Assembly (NCBI GenBank): GCA_016271365.2
Contig: CM028132.1
Span: forward strand, 1,191,007,001-1,191,071,000
Length of the DNA stretch: 64,000 nucleotides
Direction: 5' to 3'
Origin: Neoceratodus forsteri
Taxonomy: Eukaryota > Chordata > Ceratodontiformes > Ceratodontidae
Of the stretch, positions 32,985-44,124 are shown piece after piece. Numbering within the stretch: the stretch's first letter is position 1; each line of letters begins with the position of its first letter. A program made the translations under genes and the position numbers. The notes under the pieces are model-generated. The model was not told where the DNA came from. It was given only the letters and a program-made list of their open reading frames with translations, and searched no databases.

Positions 32985-33884
32985 GGCGAAATTGGCTATA
33001 TGCCTACAGGCGATGTCCAAACTGTAATGCTTGCTGAAGGTGTGGACAAAACTCCAGGTGGCAACTACGCAGATGTCAGCAGCAGACATATTTCTGAAGC
33101 AAGCTGTGGAGGCAGCCATACTCCTGGTGGAATGGCCCTTGACCACCTCAAGAAGGGGCTTGTTGTACTTGCAGTAGCAGTAAATAATGCAATTAGCTAA
33201 CCACTTAGACAAACATTGTTTTGGAAACGGGGCGAGCAAAACAAACAACTGGTCAGTTTTCCTTAAAGACTTGGTGCAGTTCGTGTAATACCACAACATT
33301 CCGTGAACATCCAAAGTATGGAGCTATGCCTCCCCCTGATTAGAATACTCAGAAAAATAAACAGGAAGGTGGATGGATTGATTTAAAGTAAACTCAGACA
33401 CCACCTTAGGCAAAAATTTAAGATTAGTATGCAGATACACCCTGTCTTTGTGAAAACCTAATCAGACTCTTTACACATCAGAGCCTGGAGTTCAGAAACC
33501 CTTTGAGCAGAAGTAGCAACAACTAAAAAGAGAGCTTTCCATGACAGAAAGCGCAGTTCGCAACTCGCGGCCAGTTCAAAAGGAGGTAAAGTGAATTTCT
33601 CCAACAATAAAATTGAGGTCACATGGAGCAACTGGGTCCCAAATGGGAGGCTTCAGATATAAAATGCCCCACAGAAATGTGCGGGACACATCAAGATGAG
33701 CGACAGCTTTGCCCTCAATAGGTGCATGGTACGCAGAGATGGCAGAAAGGTGCACCTTAATGAAGGCATACCCCAGACCTGAATGTGAAAGGGAAAGGAG
33801 GTACTCCAACACCTGATTCCCTGGGCAGGTGAAAGGCTCCAAATGGTGAGCAGTGGCCCAAATGGAAAAGCGCTTCCATTTCAT
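32985..33884 (-). pseudogene. DIRS-C tyrosine recombinase
   Basis: Minus-strand recombinase in two main frames. The N-terminal core-binding part (complement of 33884-33576) has 'LEPFTCPGNQVLEYLLSLSH' and 'FIKVHLSAISAYHAPIEG'. The catalytic part (complement of 33314-32985) has 'CLSKWLANCIIYCYCKY', 'VKGHSTRSMAAS' (HxxR at 33123-33134) and 'WSFVHTFSKHYSLDI' with the nucleophile Tyr codon at 33024-33026. The His, second Arg and Tyr are present. The frame breaks near 33320-33570 make it a pseudogene. It would integrate the circular DNA intermediate. Confidence 0.86.
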
Positions 33885-34488
33885 AGCATAAGTGTCCCTG
33901 GTGGAGGGTTTCCTAGGTGCCTCCAGGATGTCAGTGACTCAAGAGGACACCCCATGGCGGGTGAGAGCTAGGTCCACAGAAGCCCAGCATGGAGATGCAG
34001 GGACTTGAGGCCTGGATGGACTACAGTGTCCAGGTCCTTGGAGAGCAAGCCTGTCACAGCGGCAGGGACACCTGAGGTTCCACAGCTAGGTGCTGCAGCA
34101 GGGGAAATCAAATATGGCATGGTCAGAAGGGAGCTATGAGAATCATCTCCGCTCCTTCCAACTGGAAAGGGAGGGAATGCATACAGAAAGCTTGCCTTCC
34201 AGGAGAAGGACAATGCGTCTCATCAGAAAACTCCCAGCCCAGGATTGAGCAAGCAAAAAAGCAAGAGTTTTGCATTGAGTGGGGCTGCAAAGAGGTCCAA
34301 CTCTGGATGACCCCACCTGTCGAAGAGGTCTTCGACCATGGAGGTCAGAAGTTACTACTTGTGAGCTCATGAGCGACAAAGACTGTCTGTCAAGATGTTT
34401 TGAACACCAAGAATATGGATGGCTGAGAGTTCCTGACTGTGCTTGATGGCCCAATACCAGACTCTCATCACCTCCTGACACAGGGGAT

Positions 34489-35178
34489 GTAGAGAAGTAT
34501 TACCTCTCAGGTTCTTGTTGGTCAGAGGCTAACAGAAGAGACTAAAGACAAATGGCATCAGTGAGTAATAAATGGTTTCTTACACAAAATCAGAAGAAAG
34601 CCCTAAATGGAATCTTACCTAGATACCAGGAGCCAGAGTATTCCCTATAACCCAGGATATGAAGATGGACCCGGGGCCAAAATGTCTTACGACAGTTCTT
34701 ATACTACGGATAATTACAATAGCAACACATTCCAATTATGTACATTAAATGTACAAACAAGCCTTATTGGCTAAAATGCTAGGTGCCTCCTCAGTATCAA
34801 AGATATACATTTGTAGTAAGGTCAGCTAGAATTGTGAACACAATGGGTTCTTACAAAACATAGAAAACAAGTGCGGTGTTACATAAATCCGCATGGTGTC
34901 AGTGTAGGCATACATAAGACTTCTCAGAAGATGAGAATATGTGTTAGAATCAGAATGCAGTAATGCATTATTATATATTGCATATATTTTTCCAATGAAT
35001 CATAACAATAATCTTATAGAATGTCCCTGATACTCTTACTCTTATATGGTAGGTACCTATGCCCTAATAGGTTAGTACTGATTATAGCTCGTATTGCAGT
35101 CATGATTAGATAATACTATAGATGCTGTCAGGGGTGTACTGTAGGTTTCCAATATAGGTTAGGGGACCAGACCTAACA
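34489..35178 (-). repeat. LTR copy 1 (~690 bp)
   Basis: Complete-looking LTR on the minus strand. From 34720 on it is collinear with 37919-38147 plus 39808-40048. Shared landmarks: 'aacacattccaattatg', 'cacaatgggttcttacaaa', 'ggtaggtacct' and 'gtactgtaggtttccaatat'. Confidence 0.8.
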
Positions 35179-35193
35179 ATTCCCCCTTCCTTG
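35179..35193 (-). promoter_or_regulatory. Probable polypurine tract next to LTR copy 1
   Basis: The complement of 35179-35193 is purine-rich ('aaggaagggggaat') and directly precedes the TG start of the LTR on the minus strand. This is the position of the polypurine tract that primes plus-strand DNA synthesis, and it supports minus orientation for the LTR element. Confidence 0.6.
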
Positions 35194-35219
35194 TTGCTTT
35201 ACTGAAAAGGCAACATCTG

Positions 35220-35689
35220 GGGGGTTAGAACTGGGGGAAAAGTGGAAAGGGAGATAAGGTGCCTGCCCAGATCCATGGCTTGGAGGGACGAGAAACAAAT
35301 CCTCAGGATTGCAAGAGCATCTGCAAGGGAGAGGGAACTGGACAACATTGTCCACCTATAGACAAATGATTTAGCTGGGCATGGGATCAAAGCAGTGCAG
35401 GAGGAGTTTGTGGAGTTGGGGAGGGGCCTTAGCCAAGTAGCACACACGGTAACCTTCTCGGAGATACTGCCTGTCTATGGCATGGATGAGGCTAGGGTAC
35501 TACGTACCATGCGATTCAATGAATGGTTGACAAACTGGTCCGGAGCACAGGGTTTTGGTGTCATTGGGGACTGAGGCTCCACCTGGAGGGATGCACGCCT
35601 ATACTGGCAAGATGGTCTGCATCTGTCCAGGAGGGGAAGCAGGCTCCTAGGTGATAGGTTTAAATGCCTCATTGGCAAGCTTTTAAACT
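35220..35689 (+). pseudogene. CR1-b ORF1, SGNH esterase-like C-terminal half
   Basis: Shows 'TNDLAGHGIKAVQEEFVELG' (Gly of the GTND block is a stop), 'TVTFSEILPVYG', 'MRFNEWLTNWSGAQGFGVIG' and 'DGLHLSRRGSRLLGDRFKC'. The last block carries the Asp-x-x-His pair of SGNH hydrolases. Vertebrate CR1 ORF1 proteins carry such an esterase domain. At least two stops are present, so it is not translated whole. Confidence 0.75.
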
Positions 35690-35871
35690 AGCCAAGGGGA
35701 GAGGCACTGATAAGAAGCAGAGATTTCCCAGCCTCCCGCACAAAACAGGATCATCAGCGAAGTAAACACCAAGGTAGAGAGGTCGATAGGGAGCAGGATG
35801 GGGGTAAATGGAGAAAAAGCTAAAGACAGTAAGGGCAGGGTTGGGCTAAAAGAGGTAAGACCATAAAAAAA

Positions 35872-36651
35872 TTGAGGGTGATGAGTACTATTGCCCATAG
35901 TCTAGGTAACAAGCTTCCTGATTTAGCGGCCTTGATGGAAGAGGGACACCTGGATATTGTGGCAGTCACAGAAACATGGTACACAGAGAACCATGACTGG
36001 GATGTAACCATACCAGGGTATGCAATCTACAGGAGGGACAGGGAGGATAAAAGAGGGGGAGGAGTAGCTCTCTATGTAAGAGAAGGGATCAAAGCAACAG
36101 AACTAAATGGTAAAGGGGGAAAGAGGAGGCACTGTGGGTCACCATGGAGACAGGTAATGGCAATGTTAGAAGGCATCCTTAGAATGGCAGAAAATGGGCA
36201 GATTTTGTTGATGGGGGACCTGAATATGCCAGATGTTAACTGGAGCGCATGTGCTGCAGCCACATCTAAGAGCAGAGTCATTCTCAATGCCCTGCAGGGG
36301 GCATGCCTCAGGCAGCTAGTGTTGGAACCCACTCAGGAGGGAGCAGTCTTAGACCTGGTACTCTCAAATAGAGATGGTGAGAGGATCACAGATTTAGAAG
36401 TGCATAGCCATCTGGGAACTGGCAACCACAGAACAGTGTGGTTCATGATAAACACATCTGTAGAGTCAAGTCATACAATAACAAAAGTACTGGACTTTAG
36501 GCGGGCTGATTTTGGCAAAATGGGTGAGTACCTAAGGAAAGTACTAGCAAAGGGGCAGAAAAGAGGGGTAGAAGAGCAATGGGAGAAAATCAAAACTGCC
36601 ATCACAGAGACAACAAGTCCTTGTGTAAAGCAAATAAACAAAACAAAGTGA
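35872..36651 (+). pseudogene. CR1-b ORF2 endonuclease domain
   Basis: A 259-codon open frame covering nearly the whole AP-like endonuclease: 'LDIVAVTETWYTENHDWD' (Glu of TETW intact, about 35950), 'DKRGGGVALYVREGIKAT', 'LLMGDLNMPDVNWS' (GDLN, about 36210), 'AVLDLVLSNRDGERI' and 'SHLGTGNHRTVWFMI', where the usual SDH is GNH, so the catalytic Asp is lost. About 20 residues seem deleted between 'GGKRRHCGSPWRQ' and 'VMAMLEGILR'. Otherwise well preserved. Confidence 0.85.
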
Positions 36652-36972
36652 AAAACCACTATGGTTCTCAAAAGAGGTGTCGGGAAAGGTTAGGGAGAAA
36701 AAGATAGCATTCAGGAAGTATAAGGAATCACAGAATGAGCAGGACAGAGAACTGTACCAGTTAAAGCAGAGGGAAGCGGGGAAGGCAGTCAGAATAGCAA
36801 AGGATCAAACTGAGGAAAAGATAGCCAACTCTGTTAAGAAGGGGGATAAAACCTTTTATAGGTACATCAGGGAGCAAAGGAAGACCAATGAAGGGACAGT
36901 GAGGCTTAACAAATGGGAGGGGAAGTGGGCAGAGGATGACAGTGGAAAAGCATAGATACTGAATGAATAATT

Positions 36973-37918
36973 TTGCTCAGTATTCCCAAAAGAAGGGGGG
37001 AGGTACCTGAATCAAGCAATAGAAACACTCTGGACAGAGGGGTCGATAACAGTCCATTCACAGAAGAAAGGGTCCTGAGAGAACTCCTAAAACTCAGGGT
37101 GAACAAAGCAATGGGGCCTGATGGGATTCATTCCAGAATTCTAAAAGAACTAAGGAGAGATCTACTGATGTCACTGGCTACCCTTTTTAACAAATCATGG
37201 GAGGATGGGGTGGTACCTGAGGACTGGAGAAGGGCAGAAGTGATTCTTCTTCAAAAAAGTGGAAGCAAGGCAGAGGCAGGGAACTACAGACCTGATAGTT
37301 TAACCTCAGTGGTAGGGAAAATGATGGAATCACTTCTGAAAGAAAGAATTGTTGAAAGAGTACCTAGAGGCCAGTGGGGCACAGAACCTGAGGCAGCATG
37401 GATTCACAGTGGGAAGGTCATGTCAGAGGAATCTAATAGATTTATTTGACTGGGTGACCAAAGTAGTAGACCAGGGAGGAGCTGCAGATATGGCCTACCT
37501 AGACTTTAGCGAGGCATTTGACACAGTCCCACACAAAAGATTAATAAACAAGTTAGCGACCCTGGGAGTGGGTCCCAGGGTGGTAGCCTGGGTAACAAAT
37601 TGGCTGACCAACAGGATGCAAAGGGTAATGGTAAACGGAGTACACTCTGAAGAAAGGGTGGATACTAGTGGGGTACCGCAAGGTTCAGTACTGGGACCGG
37701 TCTTCTTTAATGTCTTTATAGGAGACATTGCAGAGGGACTGGAATGAAAAGTATGCCTCTTTGCAGACGATACAAAAATCTGCAACAGGGTTGATACACA
37801 AGGGGGGGTGGAAAGGATGAGAAGGGACTTGGTAAGGTTGGAGGAATGGACAAAAGTAAGGACACTTAGATTCAATGCAAAAAAGTACAAAGTAATGCAC
37901 CTGGGAAACAAAAACCCA
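36973..37918 (+). pseudogene. CR1-b reverse transcriptase
   Basis: Reverse transcriptase in overlapping frames: 'VNKAMGPDGIHSRILKEL' (about 37100), 'DWRRAEVILLQKSGSKAEAG' (about 37223), '[20 protein letters not shown]' (about 37390), '[20 protein letters not shown]' (about 37495), '[20 protein letters not shown]' (about 37668) and the catalytic box FADD at 37760-37771. A +1 shift near 37370 and a stop at 37745-37747 break it. It is truncated by the LTR junction at 37918. Confidence 0.88.
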
Positions 37919-38147
37919 CATAGCAACACATTCCAATTACGCACATTAAATGTACAAACAAGTCTTTTTGGCTAAAATGCTATGTGGCTCCTCGGTATCA
38001 AAGATATACATTTGTAGTAAGGTCAACTAGAATTGTGAACACAATGGGTTCTTACAAATCATAGAAAACAAGTGCAGTGTTACATAAATCTTCATGGTGG
38101 CAGTGTAGGCATGCATAAGACCTCTCAGAAGATCATAATACATGTTA

Positions 38148-39806
38148 GAGGGGTGCTGTTGAGCACTCCCACTGACGAGATGCATTCAGTGAGAGCTCCT
38201 CCAAGAACTCACTAAAGCAAGATATAATAAGAAAATTACTGAAAATTAAGCCGATTTTATTTAAAAAAACACATTCAGCAGACTGTACTGAATCCAGCGA
38301 TACTAAATTGAAGCTTTGGGATGCACGAATAAAGTCTCAGCAAGTACATCCAAGAACCCTACTGTTAATACTGCGCCAGAGGGGGCCATGGGGCCTTCCT
38401 CCCCAAACCCAGAACCACCATAGCGAGTACTGCAGAAGTCTATGCAGGCGATTGACGCAAAAGTTGAATCAATCCTTACAAAATTTACAGAACAAGACGC
38501 CAAAATAGCGGTAGCAGCAAATATTGCATCCACAGCTGAATCTATGGCGACGAAAGCTCTTACAGCCACAAATAAGTTTCAGCAAGAAAATACTCAGCTA
38601 AAGTACTGTTTAGAAGCTCTTGAGAACTCCCAAAGGGCTTCGAACACTCTCATATTGTGGCTCCCCGAAAACATAGAGGGAGACAGTCTACTTTATTTCC
38701 TTAAAGAATGGTTGTCAGATGCCTTACAGCTTGACCCTACCATCACAGCTCAATTTGTTCAGGCTTACCGGATTTCACCCAGAGTGGTATCGTGCCCCAG
38801 TGATTTACCCAGGACAGCCCTCTTGATCACCACGAGCCCAGTAATTTGGGATACAATCCTTCAAGCAGCTAGAAACACTGAGCAGCTGGACTATCAAAGA
38901 ACCACCCTCCACATGTTTCCGGACCTACAGTATCATTTGCCACCAGGGTGAGGAGGAAAAGATTCGACGGTGTACGAGCTAAACTACGAAGTCTGGGTGT
39001 CATGCACTCTCTCCTGATGCCCGCTCGCTTGAGGATCCAGTACAGAGGCCATGTGTACCAGTATACCGATCAGGAGGCGGGCAAGAAGGCAGAAGCCCTT
39101 TCCCAGGAGTTCAACTGAGCTAGAAGGACGGCAGAAATGGATTCTGAATTGGAGACTGAGACCTGGGCAACACCAGGTTTTCTTGTCATAAACTTTGTGC
39201 AAGATGAAACAAACATAAAAGGGGACAGAAGCACAGAGACAAATAATAAATGCTAACGTTTACCTCTGTAAGGTTGGGAACTGAAATCTGGGGATACTGT
39301 TTACTTAGAATAGCTCATGGTTGAAGTTTCTAAAATCAGCTGTTTATAAATAGCCAAAGTAATGTTTTATAAGTTCATGTTTTGGAATTACTAGACTGAC
39401 TTGTCTAAACTCAATAAGAGATCATTTTCATTACATAAATAATGCTATGGAGGATACTGGAGGGGCCCTATTGCTATCTGCTATAAATGTTTGGAACTAA
39501 TCTTTGGTAGAGGGTCATAACAACACTGGATGTTGTGTTATTGCTGTTTGGAAATAAATAGATTTTATTAAGAAATGACCACTCAAAGTCTTGTGGGGTA
39601 CAGCTTTTTTCTGGACTTTATTCTTCCTGAACTGATAATTATGAAAATACCCCCGACTTTGTAGATTAGATTGTCTAGACTAACAAAACCTAATGCACTG
39701 AATGTATCTTATGTTCTTAATTGACCTGATATGTGATCTCTGGCATGAGATAGCTTGTATGTAATTGTTTTACATGAAAACAATAAACTATAAGTACAAA
39801 AAAAAG
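38148..39806 (+). mobile_element. ORF1-only L1-like element with target duplication
   Basis: A 1.66-kb plus-strand insertion in LTR copy 2. It has a 5' region, ORF1 (38442-39118 visible), about 690 bases of 3' UTR and an A-rich end ('tacaaaaaaaag'). The 11-base flank 'aatacatgtta' (38137-38147) is repeated as 'aatatatgtta' (39807-39817), one mismatch, so both ends are real insertion ends. No ORF2 is present. L1 insertions usually lose the 5' side; this one keeps ORF1 and lacks ORF2, like mammalian HAL1 (half-L1) elements. Confidence 0.78.
38442..39118 (+). pseudogene. L1 ORF1 protein, nearly complete
   Basis: ORF1p with a coiled coil ('VESILTKFTEQDAKIAVAAN' onward, residues 7-65), an RRM beginning at 'TLILWLPENIEGD' and a C-terminal domain 'VRRKRFDGVRAKLRSLGVMH' then 'SLLMPARLRIQYRGHVYQY', ending at the stop near 39118. 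A frameshift near 38940 joins the 38442-38951 frame to the last part. The N-terminal start may lie further upstream. Weakly similar in layout to the minus-strand copy at 15766-16616. Confidence 0.82.
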
Positions 39807-40049
39807 AATATATGTTACAATCAGAACACAGTAATACATCATTAGTACACTGCATAAATATTTCCAATGAATCAGAACCATAATCTTATAGATTGTCCCT
39901 AATACCTTATTCTTATTTGGTAGGTACCTACACCCTAATAGAGTAGTTCTAATTATAGCTCATATTGGAGCCATGATTATATAATGCTATGGATGCTATC
40001 AGGGGTGTACTGTAGGTTTCCAATATAGGTTAGGGGACCAGGCCTAACG

Positions 40050-40320
40050 GGGTAAGAGTGAGTTCTCTCCTGCTTGTTGACGTAGTAACCTATGCACATA
40101 TTGTCCATCTGTACCATACTGGACCCAGCAGGAGACGAGTCTGAAAGGCCTGTAGGGCATATAAAACCGCCCACATCTTCAGGACATTGATATGAAGAGC
40201 TTGCTCTTTCTGACAAGGTACCCCGAGTCTGGTGATTGGCCAGATGGGCACCCCATCCCATGCCAGGGGCATCTGTCATAAGAACATGCCGTGGAGTCGA
40301 AATCTGAAATCTGATAAGGG
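40050..40320 (-). pseudogene. DIRS-C RNase H domain, N-terminal part
   Basis: Minus strand: 'VLMTDAPGMGWGAHLANHQT' (first Asp present), then a frame change to 'HINVLKMWAVLYALQAFQTR', where the catalytic Glu of 'LELR' type motifs is Lys, and 'VQMDNMCIGYYVNKQ' (Asp present). It is cut at 40048 by the LTR element; the remainder continues below 34488 on the other side. Confidence 0.78.
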
Positions 40321-40352
40321 ACCTACCACAATAGATTGGCTGGGTCCATCCA

Positions 40353-41323
40353 TCAGGCCAGAACCCTCCAGACCGGGTTGGAGACCAGGACCAACTGGTC
40401 GAGGTCATCTCTGCGCTGGTCCAATCGGACCCATAGGGTCCACTGTAGCACCTGTATGTGCAGGCGGGCCAGGGATACTGTGGCAATTGCCTTCACTATA
40501 TGGCCCAGGAGGTGCAGAAATACTCTGGCAGGGACCTGCCAACTGATGGAAACTAGATGGGCCTGCTCCATCAGACAGGCCGCCCTGTCCTCAGGCAAGA
40601 AGGCCTTGCCCTGGCAGGTGTCCAGGATCACCCTATCTACTGAAGGCACCGGCAAGAGGAGAGGCAGTCCTTCGGCAGATTTACCATGACCCCCAGGTCC
40701 TGGAAAAGGGTAAGAGGTGCAGTCGAGGGTCTGAAAGAAGTGTTCCCTGGAGAGGACTGCTAATAGCCAGTTGTCTAGGTAGGGAAAAACATAAAAGTCC
40801 TGCTTCCTCAATGCCACTGCCACTACTGCCAGGCATTTGGTAAACACCCAGGGGGCTGAGGAAAGGCCAAACAGGAGGAATTGGAAGTGGGCACCCCGAA
40901 AGTGAAAGCAGAGGAAATGACGGTGAGCAAGAAATACCTAGATGTGCAAGTAAGCATTCCGCAGGTTAAGTGAGCACAGCCAGTCCCCCTGGTGCAGCAG
41001 GCAGCAACCCCTGAAGGGTCACCATCCTGAAGCACTTTTACTCTATGGAGATGTTCAGTTCGCTCAGGTGCAGGATGGGCCAAAAATCCCTGGTCTTTTG
41101 GGGGATGAGGAAGAAGTGGGAGTAAAACATCCTTCCCCACTGAGCCTGAGGGATGGGCTCTATGGCTCTTTTTTGAAGAAGAGTCTGAATTTCCTCCCAA
41201 AGTTGTGTGGGAGAATAAGTAGAGTGGACAGGAGGAGTCTCGGACAGCTACTCCAGGAGCTCCAGAGTGTGACCTTGAACTATGAGCTGGAGCACCCAGT
41301 TGTCTGTGGTCACTGCTTGCCAC
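40353..41323 (-). pseudogene. DIRS-C reverse transcriptase
   Basis: Minus-strand RT in several frames. One ORF (complement of 40847-40353) has 'MFTKCLAVVAVALRKQDFYV' and the catalytic box YLDN (40770-40781), where the second Asp of YLDD is Asn, followed by the RT-RNase H connector. The upstream ORF (complement of 41323-40823) is an out-of-frame reading of the fingers region. Inactive. Confidence 0.82.
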
Positions 41324-41449
41324 CCTGCCAGGTGGAGAGAACCGATCCCAGACCGCTTCCCCTGGACCCTCGGTAAGGGGTTTGGATAAGAAGTTAGGAG
41401 GTAGGAGGGGGCAGGGGGGCTGTGGGACCTTTGGGGCTCAAGTGGTGGC

Positions 41450-43651
41450 ACCTATGGAGCTGGTGGTGGCCTTACGTCATTGCTGGCCCTTGGTGAATTG
41501 GCCCTGAGCCTGCTTGTCGGAGGACTGATGAAAGGACTGGCACTGGTTTTCTCTAGGCTGGGTATGACAGAGCAAATGGACTGATTTAAGGGCTTTGTCT
41601 GACTCCTGCAGATTAAAAATGAGATCCTGGACATCACCCCCGGAAAGGACTGAACCCCAGAAGGGAGCATCCAAAATGCTGTCCTGAACATCTGGGGCAA
41701 AACCAGAGACCCAGAGCCAAGAGTGGTGCTGAAAGCAAACACCAGCAGCAGCCCATGCCCGGAGGTGTCGACGGCATCATAAGACACCCTGAGTAAATGA
41801 CTACCCACATCTGAGCTTTACTTCATTAGCTGGGCAGGCTATGTTTTCATGGAATCCTCAGGCAGAGTTTGAACAAGGTCTGTGGCCTGGTCCCAGATAG
41901 CATTTTAGTATTGTACCATGTGGGTCAGATAATTAATGGCCCTAATAGCCAAAGTAGCAGAGGCAAAGACTTGTTTGCCAATCTGGATGAGCTGCAGGGA
42001 TTCACAGTCTGGGGGGGGAGAGCACTAAGGTGTTTGGGCTTCTTATAGTGGTCGTGGGTGGCATTAATAACCATGGAATCCACCTTGGGGTGACTCCCCT
42101 GAAAGGGCTTGCCTGCCGGGGCATGATAAAGATGATCCACCTTTTAAAGGAGAGGAGGAATAGTGGAGGGGTGAGCCCAAGTCTTGGTGACATCCTCATA
42201 TGAGTCAATTAAGTAAGGGTGGCACCACTACTGGCAGGGCATCCTTCTGCCAAAGGAAAATGGCTAGGCGGCATCTCTTCAGGTCTTGCTCCTCCATCTT
42301 CCACCCCGTAATGGACTGGATGTGGTGCATAACATCCATGAAGGATGGATCATCCGGGGGGGGGGGGACTTGGGCACCTCCTTAGGCTGGTCCTCTCCTC
42401 TCAAAGACTCTCTTGGGGAAGATGAAGACCCCAAGGATTCAGAGTCATCCTCAGAAGACTCACTGTCTGAAACTGGCATCAGAGGCTGGTGATTGTCCCG
42501 CCTGGAGCCTGTACCAATGTCAGGTCGGGCTCCTAAAGACCCTGACATGTGGAGATTGCTCAGCCCAGCTCTACCTGTATCCCGGGGATAGGGGTCCCAG
42601 GGGACAGAGGGGAGAAGCTGGGGGTGGGTTTGAGGGGCGGGGGTCTGCTTCTGCATAAACCCCCACCATGCTGAGAATAGGGTGTTGTAGTCCACCCATG
42701 GAGCAATATTGTACACAGGTAGGAAGGGCAAACCAGGCACTGGGTTAGGGAACAACAGCTGAGGAGCTGGCGACAGGTAACCCGGCGCATGTCCAGAGTA
42801 GCACCGGCAAATGATCCAGCAATGGATCAGCAGGCATTGGCTGCAGTGAGGATTGTGGCAGGGGCGATGATGGCACCTGATCCACTGGCTGGGGCATTGA
42901 CAGTACCGACGGCAGCCCAGGGGCTGATAGCCTAGAGCTCCCAGGTGAAGGATCCCCTGGGCAAAGGCAGAGGTGATGCCAGAGAAGAGGAAGTGGCAAT
43001 AGCCTGCAGTGGGCACTGCTTGCCAGAACTGGCATTGGTCCTGGAGGTGGGTGCCGACGAAGGCAGAGTCATAGTCGGGGGGGTGACGGGTACAGAACCA
43101 ACACCCAAGAGCTCAGAATCGGTCAAACCACTTGGCTGAGAGTCTGAGGAAACGCTGGCGCTGAGCATCAGGCACTGTGGAGCAGGAGATGAAATCCCCT
43201 GCCCCAAAGAGCCACTGCCTGAAAGGGAGATGAGGGCAGGTGATAAAGCCACCAGAAGCCTGGAGGAAGTGAGGGCTGGCCAGCACCTCCTGGGAGGACA
43301 CTGTCATCGTGGTCAAAGATTTAAGGGGCAACCAGGAAGCTGATCAGGCATCTTCTCCATGTTTATCCTTGTGATTATGCTTCCCCGACTTCTCCTTGTG
43401 GGAAGAAGAAGAGGTCCTGGAGGACTGTGCTGGCGAGGCTGAAAAGCTTCTGGCTTGCAGCTCCTTTACCAAGGCAAGCAGCTTCTGCTTAAGAAGATGG
43501 CTCTCCAGCATTTTTAATCAACATCTCCGAGTGGCCTGGTTGAATTTCTGGCCAAACTGGCAGGCTTCGGTGTCATGGCTGGGGCTAGGCAGATCAGACA
43601 CAAAGAATGACCATCCTTCTCAGGAATCTGTTTGCCGCAGGCACGCTTCAT
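41450..43651 (-). pseudogene. DIRS-C Gag-like ORF1
   Basis: Minus-strand Gag. The start is set at the ATG complementary to 43649-43651 because it opens a Cys/His cluster, 'MKRACGKQIPEKDGHSLCLI' then 'CL', continuing after a one-base shift as 'SHDTEACQ'. This matches DIRS-A. Further on are Ser/Pro-rich low-complexity sequence (43250-42300), a Gag block at 42140-41925 and a C-terminal block at 41808-41452 ('MGSHLLRVSYDAVDTSG'). Frame breaks separate the blocks. Confidence 0.75.
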
Positions 43652-43849
43652 GGAGTGGTCGAAAGATGCAGCTGGTGTAGAAGACATAAACTCATCGAAA
43701 GAACACTGAACAATTTGATGTTTTACACCAGAAGAAACAAAAATTAAAAAGCATGGTAAGCATGAGAAAAGGTGGTCAACTGTTGCAGCGATGTTCATTG
43801 AGGTTTGACATGCATTGGTCAATGGTGGGAAAAGGACTGAGGTGGTGTG

Positions 43850-44011
43850 GGGGACTGCCCTCCTATATAGCCTATGCTGACATCAGATGACTAACGGCGG
43901 GGGCAGTCCCCCGTGGTAGACTGCTAGCTAGAAGTTTTCTGTGTGGTCCTAGCACCTGGCGGATAATCCTACCAGTGTGGCCTGCTGCAAGAGCCTTCCT
44001 CAAAGTAAGAT
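43850..44011. repeat. DIRS-C right inverted terminal repeat
   Basis: Inverse of 32456-32660. It carries 'ctatatagcctatgc', the 'tagactgctagctagaagtt' block and 'cctgctgcaagagccttcct', ending near 'caaagtaagat'. On the minus strand the TATA-like 'ctatatagg' lies about 210 bases before the Gag start. Confidence 0.85.
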
Positions 44012-44124
44012 CTTAATATTTAGGTACAGTTAAGCTTTGATTCCATATATATTCTATAGATTTCTGCTCTTTATTATTTATTACTGAGCAAATTTGCATG
44101 AATACATGATCTTTTTCCCTTAGA

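Larger units (their letters stand above)
35197..37918 (+). mobile_element. CR1-b LINE with ORF1 esterase end and most of ORF2
   Basis: Plus-strand CR1 between the two LTR copies. It holds the C-terminal half of ORF1 (about 35220-35689), then ORF2 endonuclease (35872-36651), linker (36677-36955) and reverse transcriptase (36973-37918). It stops abruptly after 'MHLGNKNP' at 37918, joining LTR sequence; the C-terminal domain and 3' UTR are missing. Since CR1 insertions normally retain the 3' end, a later deletion is likely. Confidence 0.85.
34489..40048 (-). mobile_element. LTR element remnant enclosing a CR1 fragment
   Basis: Two direct repeats (34489-35178 and 37919-40048, the second split by an L1) bracket CR1 sequence inside the RNase H of DIRS-C. 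On the minus strand the left copy starts 'tgttaggtctgg' right after a polypurine stretch and ends 'ttctctaca', giving TG...CA ends. 'gggg' lies at both outer junctions, a probable 4- to 5-bp target duplication. No gag, pol or primer binding site remains. The right copy lacks the first ~231 bases of the left copy and is fused to CR1, so a deletion has removed part of one LTR, the interior and the CR1 3' end. Confidence 0.72.
37919..40048 (-). repeat. LTR copy 2, 5'-shortened and split by an L1 element
   Basis: Second copy of the LTR: 37919-38147 matches 34720-34948, and 39807-40048 matches the rest of copy 1 to its end. The terminal base expected at the right end (A of 'aaca') is absent at 40048. 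Divergence between the two copies is visible but modest, which fits an insertion of some age. Confidence 0.8.
32456..44011 (-). mobile_element. DIRS-C, DIRS retrotransposon split by an LTR element
   Basis: Minus-strand DIRS element bounded by inverted terminal repeats (about 32456-32660 and 43850-44011), with an internal complementary region at 32812-32880. From right to left: Gag (43651 to about 41450), reverse transcriptase (41323-40740), RNase H (about 40300-40050, continuing below 34488) and tyrosine recombinase (33884-32985). An LTR-bounded insertion occupies 34489-40048; without it the element is about 6.0 kb, the normal size for vertebrate DIRS. Genes are broken by frameshifts. Confidence 0.9.
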
